DNA of 49,696 nt from positions 1 to 49,696 of the forward strand of contig VHBA01000014.1 in the NCBI GenBank assembly GCA_016872175.1, in the 5' to 3' direction. Positions 17,701 through 24,673 of this stretch are shown here, piece by piece. Every line of letters begins with the position of its first letter. Within the stretch, counting starts at the first letter, position 1. The translations under genes and the position numbers were made by a program. The DNA comes from Sphingomonadales bacterium (GTDB lineage Bacteria > Bacteroidota > Bacteroidia > NS11-12g > UBA955). The notes below the pieces were generated by a model. It did no database searches, had not been told where the DNA came from, and saw only the letters and a program-made list of their open reading frames with translations.

Positions 17701-17888
17701 GTTGTGTATTGGTACATAGTACTTGGATCCAGACCTACAATTCTAAGCCTGCAAACTACAGGTAGGCGTGAAGTTCCACCTGAACCCATGTACTGAGGTA
17801 CTATGACCCCCTGAACTTTAGTCGAGGAATACTGCGCCGACAACTGCAGTGCGGCTGTAAGCAGCATAAATATGGTAATTTTTTTCAT
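14733..17888 (-). CDS. Large secreted Calx-beta-repeat protein with T9SS C-terminal sorting domain
   Basis: A 1051-residue secreted protein. It starts with a signal peptide (MKKITIFMLLTAALQLSAQY). Residues 20-290 form an unassigned N-terminal region. Calx-beta-type repeats follow at about 300-405, 410-530 and 535-650, each ending in an acidic NDN/DDD-E-E pattern such as LINDNISENTETIVVRL. Residues 660-850 look like an OB-fold domain (VKCRVTGTVMTGNL, GDSVIVQGSVRQFWGNAQM). One more beta domain precedes the terminal 75 residues, which match the Por/type A sorting signal (IRMFPNPASGTVFFRS to LPSGVYGVTIQ). It should cross the outer membrane by type IX secretion and be attached to the surface or released. 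Its ligand is unknown. It has its own promoter and terminator. Confidence 0.9.
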   Translation of the reverse strand: MKKITIFMLLTAALQLSAQYSSTKVQGVIVPQYMGSGGTSRLPVVCRLRIVGLDPSTMYQYTTRGMIASDLGLSTDFAGAGNAMLVDTNGFKYNSAGSVTWTTNAAIDTFYTDKTGAYEGWFGFVYTANATRFVAGKHVYFGITARGGTGPTTHRMYCSDSVRVLAFSNTSNTGDSFCTAIWGKSMAKARNFVATYGDVSGIDRPLSLTYVESEGFTVASSATFYTDSVNAKTGNWGAVMPNTNSKGIRRIANLDFKTGFDVYANNDADGVWGPKAKSTVNPKGGLTAVGLGLDDAALTPPLVEFWARTSNTIENAGTAQVYVTRKYSNDDKQTIRLYVAGGDAVKNTDYTISEPKTITFNPGAQATDTTKITLINDNISENTETIVVRLDQAVNCVIGTEVAHTMSVKDDDIPNILLGPTKVVVKENALKVGVKIKLDKAVTTNSKIRLFVKYRGDSTLIPGEFSLGSSKTDSVFTLGKTTGADSITIFSKITDDFKIDPNDTVILCVRQISGVATLADSLFTLVMLDNDGPAQIRFAGKSQTVSEKAPEAVLKVVVAARSDASADFTLRDVSSISSATDGTDYTFGSAVITTIDEFTPDTIVFKVPIINDTDFEPTEKAVFVIENLSNAKILSPDTFVISIVSDDLPLYPIAKINTQKNANQVADSLNVKCRVTGTVMTGNLRANPGLNFVMHDKTGGIAVFSAAKNLGYSPKTGDSVIVQGSVRQFWGNAQMDLLDTIILIAGNRSLPIPAVVNDMTESIENKLVQVRRVKLVDPTEWPTAALTANGFKYVRYQNTDGTLDSLNIDAETELDGTPAPQGYLNITGVCLQFDNSSPFTARYTLTPRNLGDIVKATLPQINFIKPSDTITELADSFRFELEVLPTEENFSFTVAAIGGTAVSPRDYDFTGRTINVLKNNSYFSGKANINDDNESDGQQTLKFGIRNINGPGEAGKDSVLTLVIKDNEASSTRSLALGNIRMFPNPASGTVFFRSSDVLERVEVFSIDGKQVALLTPNATRAQFNVNLPSGVYGVTIQTDKGIFSDKLIVK

Positions 17889-17905
17889 GATTATTGGAAG
17901 AGAGG

Positions 17906-17935
17906 CAAATTTACCAAAAACACGCTAAAAGCCAA
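17906..17935 (-). promoter_or_regulatory. Promoter of the Calx-beta/T9SS gene
   Basis: The minus strand has TTG (reverse of 17933-17935), 19 bases, then TAAATTTG (17906-17913), a near-ideal Bacteroidota promoter. The -7 element ends 17 bases before the ATG. Confidence 0.65.
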
Positions 17936-17960
17936 TATTTATTTCGGGTTTTACTTGGGA

Positions 17961-18665
17961 TTATTCTTTAGCGTATGCAATGGTATGTACATCAACCCGT
18001 TGAGCTCCTGCGTCCAATAGCGCCTTAACACAGGCCTCCAGCGTAGCACCTGTAGTAATTACATCGTCTACCAGCATAACATTCTTATCTTTTAGATTTT
18101 GGGGGTGGTTTACCACAAAAACATCCGCCACATTCTGCCAGCGCTCCCAGCGCGATTTACGGGTCTGTGTTTGGGTATAAGCCCTTCGTTGAAGCAACTC
18201 CGTGCAAACCGGAACTGATAATTTGAAACCCAGCCCTTCAGCAAATGCCTCGCTCTGGTTATATCCCCGCTGCTTTTGTTTGCGCCGGTGCAATGGCACC
18301 GGAATAATAAAATCAATCTGCGGCAGGGATGAATTCATAAGTTCATTCGCATACATTTCACCCATCCATATGGCCAAATCACGGTTGTCTTTATACTTAA
18401 TTTCATGCAGCAGCTGACGGGTAATACCCCCGCTACGGAAAACAAGAAAAGAGCCTGAACCCCCGATAGGCACGCGGCCTCTAAACACATTGAAAACGGG
18501 ATTATCCTGTGGACTTAACCAACGGGATTTGGGCAGCTTTCGCAAACAATAGGCACAGATTTGTCTTTCATGTTTTATCAATGCCAGGCGACAAATAACG
18601 CATACTTTCGGATAAAATAACCGGCGAAGGCTTTTGAAAAAATAATCCCGGTAATAAAATCTCAT
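17961..18665 (-). CDS. comF: ComF-family phosphoribosyltransferase-like protein
   Basis: A 234-residue protein of the ComF family, needed in naturally competent bacteria for handling incoming single-stranded DNA. An N-terminal zinc-ribbon with paired CxxC motifs (CVIC near residue 18, CAYC near 36) is followed by a type I phosphoribosyltransferase domain. The PRPP loop is VMLVDDVITTGATLEA near residue 200. The RGYNQSEAFAEGL segment is a ComF hallmark. It diverges from the ABC exporter at 18738 with 72 bases between. No other competence gene is visible, so competence cannot be inferred from this window alone. Confidence 0.95.
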   Translation of the reverse strand: MRFYYRDYFFKSLRRLFYPKVCVICRLALIKHERQICAYCLRKLPKSRWLSPQDNPVFNVFRGRVPIGGSGSFLVFRSGGITRQLLHEIKYKDNRDLAIWMGEMYANELMNSSLPQIDFIIPVPLHRRKQKQRGYNQSEAFAEGLGFKLSVPVCTELLQRRAYTQTQTRKSRWERWQNVADVFVVNHPQNLKDKNVMLVDDVITTGATLEACVKALLDAGAQRVDVHTIAYAKE

Positions 18666-18737
18666 TCAACGAATTTAATCTATTTTTTTAACATTTCCAA
18701 ATAATCCTTAAATTAGATGAACTTTGCAGGATAAAAC

Positions 18738-20531
18738 ATGGAGCGGAGAGACATTCCCAAACAAAAAATAAGCAAAGATGCCATTCGCAGGTCGCTGCGG
18801 CTTTTTGGGCTTATGCCCTCATCAGACAGGTGGATGCTGGCCCTGGGAACGTTGTTTCTGGCAGTGACCGCCGGCACAGCATTGCTCTTCCCCGATTTGC
18901 TGGGAAAGATGGTGGATGTCTACACGGATGTAAATAAACTGCAGGAAAGTGCTATGGCATTTCTGTATCTGTTTTTGGCACAGGCTCTTTTCTCCTTCCT
19001 GCGTATAGGTTTGTATGTACGGGTAGCTGAAAATCTCACAGCTGTGCTGAGAAACCGTCTATACAAGTCTGTACTGCTGCAAAACATGGATTTCTTTCAC
19101 CAGAACCGGACAGGCGATTTACTCAGCCGTTTTACGGCTGATATTGGTCAGATTCAAGATACCTTCACCAGCAACCTGGCTATGTTTTTGAGGCAGCTGA
19201 TGGTAATTCTGGGAGGCATAGTCTATTTATTTTTCACAAGCAACACATTATCATTGTACATGTTGGGTACTGTGCCCGTAGTGGTTGTAATCTCCCTGTT
19301 TTTTGGACGTTTTATCCGCAAAATCGGCAGACAGGTGCAGGAGCTTACGGGCAATAACAGTGTAATTGCCGAAGAAACATTCACCGGCATACAAAATGTA
19401 AAGGCTTTTACCAATGAAGGGTATGAAATAAAACGCTATGGTAAGGATGTGGAGGAGCTTCGCAGAAAGAGCATTTACCGTGGATTGATGCGGGGAGCCT
19501 TCAGCAGTTTCATCATTGTTTGTCTTTTTGGCAGCATTGTATGGCTTATTTTTCTGGGCCTTGGCATGGTAAGATCAGGCGAAATGGCGCTGGGTGAGCT
19601 TATAAGCTTCATGTTTTTTACCGGGTTTATTGGCGGCAGTATTGGCGGTATGGCCGAACAGTTTGTGCAGATACAAAAAACACTGGGGGCTGTGGAGCGG
19701 GTGCTCGATCTGATAGAGAAACCTACGGAAGATTTACTTGATGAAGTTGAAACACCATCGATGAAAGGTGGTGTTGCCTTTGAACACGTTTCATTCAGCT
19801 ACCCCGGCAGACCCGATTACAAAGTCCTTGACAATATTTCGATTCAAGTTCCCGAAGGCAAAACCTTGGCGATTGTTGGCCCCAGCGGTGCGGGAAAAAG
19901 TACGATTATCAACCTCATATATCGATTCTATGAGCCGGATTCGGGGCGCATTACCCTTGGTGGAAATCCCATTTCAGAAATGGGGTTGTTTGAATGCAGA
20001 AGAAAACTGGCGCTAGTACCCCAAGAAATTTTATTGTTTGGGGGAAGTATTTATGACAACATTCACTATGGGAATCCCAACTCGGATAAGGAAGCTGTTA
20101 TTCAGGCGGCCAGGATGGCCAACGCGCACGAATTTATTTCGGCATTTCCGGAAGGCTATGAAACCATTGTGGGCGACCGGGGCATAAAACTCAGTGGCGG
20201 ACAGCGACAGCGTATAGCCATTGCCAGGGCTATGCTCAGAAATCCGCAGCTATTAATACTGGATGAGGCCACCAGCAGCCTGGATACAGAAAGCGAACAA
20301 CAGGTACAATCGGCATTGAAAACCCTGATGAAAGGGCGTACCAGTATTGTTATTGCCCACAGGCTCAGCACCATCCGTCATGCCGATACGATTATAGTGC
20401 TTAAACAGGGTCAAATCATCGAGCAAGGCAGCCACGAGGCCCTGATGGAGTTGGAAGGCGGCTATTACCGAAAAATGGTGGATAGGCAACAAGATCACAC
20501 CGATTTTATCAATCATCAGGAAAACCCTTAA
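18738..20531 (+). CDS. ABC exporter, fused membrane and ATPase half-transporter (MsbA-like)
   Basis: A 597-residue half-transporter. Residues 30-320 hold six membrane helices of a type I exporter, with the NRTGDLLSRFTADIGQIQ coupling segment near 125. Residues 345-590 form the nucleotide-binding domain: Walker A GPSGAGKST, Q-loop VPQEILLF, signature LSGGQRQR, Walker B LLILDEATS and switch histidine in IVIAHRLST. All ATPase residues are present, so it should act as a homodimer. MsbA-like lipid or drug export is typical, but the substrate cannot be fixed. A glycosyltransferase gene follows 4 bases after the stop, which hints at cell-envelope work. A GAACTTTG -7-like element lies 11 bases upstream. 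Confidence 0.93.
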   Translation: MERRDIPKQKISKDAIRRSLRLFGLMPSSDRWMLALGTLFLAVTAGTALLFPDLLGKMVDVYTDVNKLQESAMAFLYLFLAQALFSFLRIGLYVRVAENLTAVLRNRLYKSVLLQNMDFFHQNRTGDLLSRFTADIGQIQDTFTSNLAMFLRQLMVILGGIVYLFFTSNTLSLYMLGTVPVVVVISLFFGRFIRKIGRQVQELTGNNSVIAEETFTGIQNVKAFTNEGYEIKRYGKDVEELRRKSIYRGLMRGAFSSFIIVCLFGSIVWLIFLGLGMVRSGEMALGELISFMFFTGFIGGSIGGMAEQFVQIQKTLGAVERVLDLIEKPTEDLLDEVETPSMKGGVAFEHVSFSYPGRPDYKVLDNISIQVPEGKTLAIVGPSGAGKSTIINLIYRFYEPDSGRITLGGNPISEMGLFECRRKLALVPQEILLFGGSIYDNIHYGNPNSDKEAVIQAARMANAHEFISAFPEGYETIVGDRGIKLSGGQRQRIAIARAMLRNPQLLILDEATSSLDTESEQQVQSALKTLMKGRTSIVIAHRLSTIRHADTIIVLKQGQIIEQGSHEALMELEGGYYRKMVDRQQDHTDFINHQENP

Positions 20532-20535
20532 CACT

Positions 20536-21270
20536 GTGTGGAAAGCACTTAAACGATTCGCCTGGTTTTGGCTGAAAAGCCCACAAAGAAAGCGCTTGGG
20601 TTATGGAACCATACTTACGGATATCAAAGGTTTATTAGGTCTGTTTACCGGGCAAAAAAGCAAGGAAACGATCTGGATGTGTGTGGGCTTGAAAGACCGC
20701 ACGGAAAACCTGAAACGGCTTGTTGAGAGTTTAGAAAAAATCAATGCGAATGGTTCCTTTGCCCTATCTGTTTACGATCAAGGAAGTACAGATGCAGACG
20801 CACTTCATGCATGGCTTAAAACAAACTGGAGTGGCTTGCTGTTGTGGAAAAGCGAACCTGCTGATTTTACAAGGACTGTGGCTTTTAACAGGGCCATGAA
20901 ACAAGCAACCGGAGACCTGATTTTCGTCTGCGATGCTGATATGACATTGCCTAATAATCTAGAAAAGCTGTTACGGCGATATGTTCGGCCGCAAAGCGCA
21001 TGGTTTCCTGTATGTCAAGGTCAGTTGCTACCGGAAACTCCGGACTGGAAATGGCTGAGTGCAGGAACAGGTTTATTTGCCGGACATAAAAAGTGGCATG
21101 GAAAAGCCATGGTGTATGATGAACGTTTCAAAAGCTGGGGCGGTGAAGACTGGGATATGTTTTTTCGATTTTATCAAAGCGGCATTATGCCATTGCGCAC
21201 GCGCTGCGAGGGCCTGTATCACCACTGGCATGAATCCTTGAGACCGGAAAATTATGAAAAGCTGTTTTAG
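20536..21270 (+). CDS. GT-A-fold glycosyltransferase (galactosyltransferase-like)
   Basis: A 244-residue soluble protein starting at GTG, 4 bases after the ABC exporter stop. The core matches GT-A enzymes: VGLKDRTENLKRLVESLEKI, VYDQGSTDADALHAW, and the metal-binding DxD in GDLIFVCDADMTLP. The later segment AGHKKWHGKAMVYDERFKSW with GGEDWDMFFRFYQSG matches the N-terminal galactosyltransferase-type acceptor region that uses WGGEDWD to hold the catalytic acid. It probably adds a sugar to an envelope glycan. It is in one operon with the exporter, but sugar and acceptor are unknown. Downstream to 21320 is a short empty gap. Confidence 0.85.
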   Translation: MWKALKRFAWFWLKSPQRKRLGYGTILTDIKGLLGLFTGQKSKETIWMCVGLKDRTENLKRLVESLEKINANGSFALSVYDQGSTDADALHAWLKTNWSGLLLWKSEPADFTRTVAFNRAMKQATGDLIFVCDADMTLPNNLEKLLRRYVRPQSAWFPVCQGQLLPETPDWKWLSAGTGLFAGHKKWHGKAMVYDERFKSWGGEDWDMFFRFYQSGIMPLRTRCEGLYHHWHESLRPENYEKLF

Positions 21271-21320
21271 CGGATAGCTGGCCGTGTAAGGTTTATTTTC
21301 TTTGAATTGTCAACCTTGGG

Positions 21321-21551
21321 CTAATTATTGTCTCTCCACTCATATACCCACTGCGCCTGAATCATTTCGAGGTGACCTTCGGTGCATTCTTCACGGGTGC
21401 CTTTAAAGTTTGGGATTTCCAGCACCCATTCCAATAATTCAGTAAAGCGGACGCGGTATATTTTGCTTTCGCTGAAATCATCGCCGAATCGCTCATAAAG
21501 CTTCATGGCAATATCTTCGTGATCGGGCCAGTGTATTGGGGGTTCAAACAT
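21321..21551 (-). CDS. iscX: Iron-sulfur cluster assembly accessory protein IscX
   Basis: A 76-residue acidic protein, the usual size of IscX (YfhJ). It carries the family signature in IHWPDHEDIAMKLYERFGDD and the DPxxVRFTEL-like SKIYRVRFTELLEWVL, and ends EMIQAQWVYEWRDNN. IscX binds iron and the IscS desulfurase and tunes its activity. Here it lies 36 bases after ferredoxin in a two-gene unit, about 20 kb from iscS-iscU-iscA, instead of ending one long isc operon as in Escherichia coli. Confidence 0.95.
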   Translation of the reverse strand: MFEPPIHWPDHEDIAMKLYERFGDDFSESKIYRVRFTELLEWVLEIPNFKGTREECTEGHLEMIQAQWVYEWRDNN

Positions 21552-21587
21552 AACAAGTTGACAGTTTAAAGTTAAAAGTCTATGGTT

Positions 21588-21917
21588 TTAGTGACCAATG
21601 ATGCCGCTTTGGTCGGGGATGGTAACTACAAGGTCTCCGTCCTGATTGAGTTTGCACTGGCAGGCAAGGCGTGAATTGTATTTTGGATTTCGGGCACGGT
21701 CTACATAATCTTCCTCACGATCGCTCATCTCAGGTAAAAGGGCTTCGCCACTCTGAACATATATGTGACAGGTGCTGCAACCACAAACACCTCCACAGTT
21801 GTGGTTGAGCTGAATATCATTATCAAGCGCTACTTCAAGTACTGACTCCCCGGCTTCAATTTTCACCGTAACAGGTTGCTGCGTTTTGTCTTCAAAATGA
21901 AACGTAATGTTTCCCAT
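21588..21917 (-). CDS. fdx: ISC-type 2Fe-2S ferredoxin
   Basis: A 109-residue adrenodoxin-type ferredoxin. Three cluster cysteines lie in NCGGVCGCSTCHIYV (CxxxxxCxxC spacing, residues about 41-50) and the fourth in LACQCKL near residue 89. The start GNITFHFEDKTQQPVTVK and the bend EMSDREEDYVDRA are typical. In ISC systems this protein supplies electrons for cluster assembly on IscU. It is transcribed with iscX. A TAAATTTG element sits 8 bases before the ATG. With iscX next door, an ISC role is more likely than a P450-partner role. Confidence 0.95.
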   Translation of the reverse strand: MGNITFHFEDKTQQPVTVKIEAGESVLEVALDNDIQLNHNCGGVCGCSTCHIYVQSGEALLPEMSDREEDYVDRARNPKYNSRLACQCKLNQDGDLVVTIPDQSGIIGH

Positions 21918-21925
21918 ATCGGCTG

Positions 21926-21933
21926 CAAATTTA
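21926..21933 (-). promoter_or_regulatory. -7 element of the fdx-iscX unit
   Basis: The minus strand reads TAAATTTG, a full match, ending 8 bases before the fdx ATG. Confidence 0.45.
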
Positions 21934-22070
21934 ACACCTTAACAGGTCGAAAGTTTGTGCCTTTTCGGATTTAATCGGAATTCTCATTGCTAATACGCCC
22001 AATAAAATGGCAGGTTTCACAACAAAAACATCAACAAAACCACAGTTAAACAAATCTCACAATCCTTGCG

Positions 22071-22078
22071 TATTTTTG
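22071..22078 (+). promoter_or_regulatory. -7 element of the acyl-CoA dehydrogenase gene
   Basis: TATTTTTG, a full match, ends 9 bases before the ATG at 22088 and shows that an in-frame ATG at 22007 is upstream of the promoter. Confidence 0.5.
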
Positions 22079-22087
22079 CAACCTTAT

Positions 22088-23230
22088 ATGCAATTTGAAC
22101 TTACCGAAGAGCACCTGGCGGTGCAGCAAGCCGCCAGAGATTTTGCACAAACTGAGCTACTGCCCGGTGTAATAGAAAGAGACGAGCACCAGAAATTTCC
22201 TGCAGAGCAGGTAAAAAAACTGGGGGAACTCGGTTTTATGGGCATGATGGTTGACCCGAAATATGGCGGATCCGGTATGGATACCATCAGTTATGTGCTG
22301 GCCATGGAGGAGATTTCCAAAATAGATGCTTCCTGCTCTGTTGTGATGAGCGTAAATAACAGCCTTGTTTGCTGGGGCCTTGAAACCTTTGGCAATGAAG
22401 AACAAAAACAGAAATACCTGGTTCCCCTGGCCAAAGGCGAAATTATTGGGGCTTTTTTGCTCAGCGAACCCGAGGCGGGCAGCGATGCTACCAGCCAGCA
22501 CACCACTGCCGAAGACAAAGGAGACCACTACCTGCTGAATGGCACCAAAAACTGGATTACCAACGGTAACAGTGCAAGTGTATACCTGGTTATGGCGCAA
22601 ACCGATGCCGCCAAAGGGCACAAGGGCATCAACGCACTGATTGTAGAGAAAAACAGCCCCGGCGTTACTGTGGGCAAGAAAGAAGATAAACTGGGTATTC
22701 GCGGCAGCGATACGCATTCCATCATGTTCCAGGATGTGAAAGTTACTAAGGAAAACCGCATTGGCGAAGATGGTTTCGGATTCAAATTTGCCATGAAAAC
22801 ACTTACAGGTGGCCGTATTGGTATTGCTGCACAGGCCTTGGGTATTGCCAGCGGAGCCTATGAATTGTCTTTGAAATATTCGAAAGAACGTAAAGCTTTC
22901 GGAACCGAAATCATGAACCACCAAGCCATAGCTTTCAAACTGGCCGATATGGCTACCGAAATTGAAGCCGCCCGTTTACTTTGCTTCAAGGCCGCCTGGC
23001 TTAAAGACCAGAACCTGGATTATAGCAGAGCCAGCTCTATTGCTAAACTGTTTGCAAGCGAAACAGCTATGAAAACAGCGGTAGAAGCGGTGCAGATTCA
23101 TGGCGGATATGGCTATGTAAAAGAATACCATGTAGAACGCCTAATGCGCGATGCCAAGATTACTCAAATTTATGAGGGAACCAGTGAAATGCAGCGAGTG
23201 GTTATCAGCAGGGATGTGCTGAAGGACTGA
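22088..23230 (+). CDS. Short/medium-chain acyl-CoA dehydrogenase
   Basis: A 380-residue flavoenzyme that introduces the 2,3 double bond into acyl-CoA, passing electrons to ETF. It begins MQFELTEEHLAVQQAARDFA as in butyryl-CoA dehydrogenases. FAD- and substrate-binding signatures are visible: FLLSEPEAGSDATSQHTTAE, KNWITNGNSASVYLV, and near the C-terminus QIHGGYGYVKEYHVERLMRD. The catalytic glutamate lies in QIYEGTSEMQR near residue 363. The start at 22088 gives the family length; an ATG 27 codons upstream would add a sequence unlike the family and lies before the promoter. The gene stands alone and ends at a strong terminator. Butyryl-, isovaleryl- or 2-methyl-branched specificity cannot be separated by eye. 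Confidence 0.95.
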   Translation: MQFELTEEHLAVQQAARDFAQTELLPGVIERDEHQKFPAEQVKKLGELGFMGMMVDPKYGGSGMDTISYVLAMEEISKIDASCSVVMSVNNSLVCWGLETFGNEEQKQKYLVPLAKGEIIGAFLLSEPEAGSDATSQHTTAEDKGDHYLLNGTKNWITNGNSASVYLVMAQTDAAKGHKGINALIVEKNSPGVTVGKKEDKLGIRGSDTHSIMFQDVKVTKENRIGEDGFGFKFAMKTLTGGRIGIAAQALGIASGAYELSLKYSKERKAFGTEIMNHQAIAFKLADMATEIEAARLLCFKAAWLKDQNLDYSRASSIAKLFASETAMKTAVEAVQIHGGYGYVKEYHVERLMRDAKITQIYEGTSEMQRVVISRDVLKD

Positions 23231-23260
23231 TCACCAGAAAACAATAGAAAGAAATACCAC

Positions 23261-23287
23261 AAAAAAGGCCGTCAGTGACGGCCTTTT
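23261..23287. terminator. Rho-independent terminator shared by the acyl-CoA dehydrogenase and SusD genes
   Basis: aaaaaaggccgtc (23261-23273), a 3-4 base loop, then gacggcctttttt (to 23287). The symmetric A and T runs allow use on both strands, and the genes on either side converge here. Confidence 0.9.
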
Positions 23288-23305
23288 TTATTGAATGAAA
23301 GAATT

Positions 23306-24652
23306 TTACTGTGGCCACAATTCAAGTGCATCGAAAAGTGAACCCGCGCCGGGTGCATTTTTGTTAGCATTGATTTCGTCCTGTGGAACCAGAAAACGCT
23401 GGGGCAGCTGGGTGCCTTTATTAGGTGCTACACCAATCTCGTTCTTGGTTCTGCGAAGGTCGCACCAGGGTTCAATCTGGCCGTACAGAGAAACGTATTT
23501 CTCAGTAAGAATTTCCTTGCTGATTGCACCGTTTACAGTGGTGCCGGGAACCATTTGTCCGGGACCAAAATCACCGATTACGTAGTCATCATATTGTCCG
23601 CCAATGTTGGCAGCATTGTCTGAACGCACGTTATTCAGGTGATCGATGGCTGTGGTGGCATCATTATTTCTGATGGCACATTCGGCAAGAATGAGTTCAT
23701 TCTCCACGTAAGATACGATTGGGAAATTTGCTGTTGCGCCGAAAATTCCATCCCAATTAGGATCCAGAGGTGTGTATCCTGCATCGGTGAAATAGTAGGT
23801 ATAACGGTCTGATTCATCAGTCTTTGCATTGTTGCGGAAGAATGCAGAAGAATCGAGCAGCTTTTCCATGTGAGAACCACTGGCTGAAATGTAACCTGAA
23901 CGGTTCCAGTCAAGGAAGTCATAGTAAAGGTTCCATGCACCGGGTGTTGCCTGGCTGTGGTTGGCAAGCAGATCCTTGCCGGCAGCAATTCCATTGGCAG
24001 CGGCGGCAGCAGCTTTGGGGTAGTCCTTCATGTGCAGATAAGCACGCGCCCTTAGGGTGTTGGCTACCTGAGCCCAGTTGTGGTTGCCCACATAAGCACC
24101 GCTGTAATTGGCGTGGTTTGCACCATAAGCCAACGCTGAATCCAGCAGGGTAATAGCAGCATTGTGAACCGCAGTCATTTTGTCGAACTTGGGACTGGTA
24201 ACACCATCTACACAGGCTTCTGTGTTGGGTATGTCACCCCAAAGTGCTGATGCGGTAAGCAACAGGTTTGCCTCGGTAATGCAAGCCACAGCATTCAGTT
24301 GCTTGTTATTGGCTTTGGCGGCCTTCGCACGAATAATGCGGCACTGCGCAATACCTTCGGTGTAAATATTGCCCCAGGGGGTGTTAAAATCGCCGGCGGT
24401 TACTACGTAGTCATTGTATGACACAAACTGACGGTCAAATCCCACATGATGACCGGCAAATATGCCTGCCATACGTGCGGCTTCGCCTTCGTTTACGAGC
24501 ACGTTAGCCAACTGGGCACCCGACATCATCAGCACAGGATCTGAGTCGCTGAACTGGCCGGGATTTTCCTTATTGATTTCCTTGATGTCCTTTTTGCAGG
24601 AAGTAAGTCCTACGGTCAGGGCAACGGAAAAGATTAAAGCTATCTTTTTCAT
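23306..24652 (-). CDS. SusD/RagB-family outer-membrane lipoprotein (SusD-like_2 type)
   Basis: A 448-residue lipoprotein that should sit as the lid on the SusC-type barrel encoded just upstream and capture its ligand. The signal peptide ends in LTSCKK. The helical TPR-like core is seen in the NTLRARAYLHMKDYPKAAAA segment, and the C-terminal half carries YVENELILAECAIRNNDATT and AIDHLNNVRSDN, characteristic of SusD-like proteins. The order (SusC first, SusD 21 bases later) is standard. The ligand is not known: no glycoside hydrolase, sigma/anti-sigma pair or hybrid regulator lies beside the pair. Confidence 0.93.
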   Translation of the reverse strand: MKKIALIFSVALTVGLTSCKKDIKEINKENPGQFSDSDPVLMMSGAQLANVLVNEGEAARMAGIFAGHHVGFDRQFVSYNDYVVTAGDFNTPWGNIYTEGIAQCRIIRAKAAKANNKQLNAVACITEANLLLTASALWGDIPNTEACVDGVTSPKFDKMTAVHNAAITLLDSALAYGANHANYSGAYVGNHNWAQVANTLRARAYLHMKDYPKAAAAAANGIAAGKDLLANHSQATPGAWNLYYDFLDWNRSGYISASGSHMEKLLDSSAFFRNNAKTDESDRYTYYFTDAGYTPLDPNWDGIFGATANFPIVSYVENELILAECAIRNNDATTAIDHLNNVRSDNAANIGGQYDDYVIGDFGPGQMVPGTTVNGAISKEILTEKYVSLYGQIEPWCDLRRTKNEIGVAPNKGTQLPQRFLVPQDEINANKNAPGAGSLFDALELWPQ

Positions 24653-24673
24653 GTTATAATTCCTTGTAATTTA

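Noticed and set aside
18738-21270. Capsule or O-antigen export locus formed by the ABC exporter and glycosyltransferase
   Set aside because: Two genes only, with no polymerase, ligase or sugar-nucleotide genes; a polysaccharide locus cannot be supported.
22157-22924. Open frame of 255 codons opposite the acyl-CoA dehydrogenase gene
   Set aside because: It is the antisense shadow of a well-conserved gene, with cysteine- and phenylalanine-rich translation unlike real proteins here.
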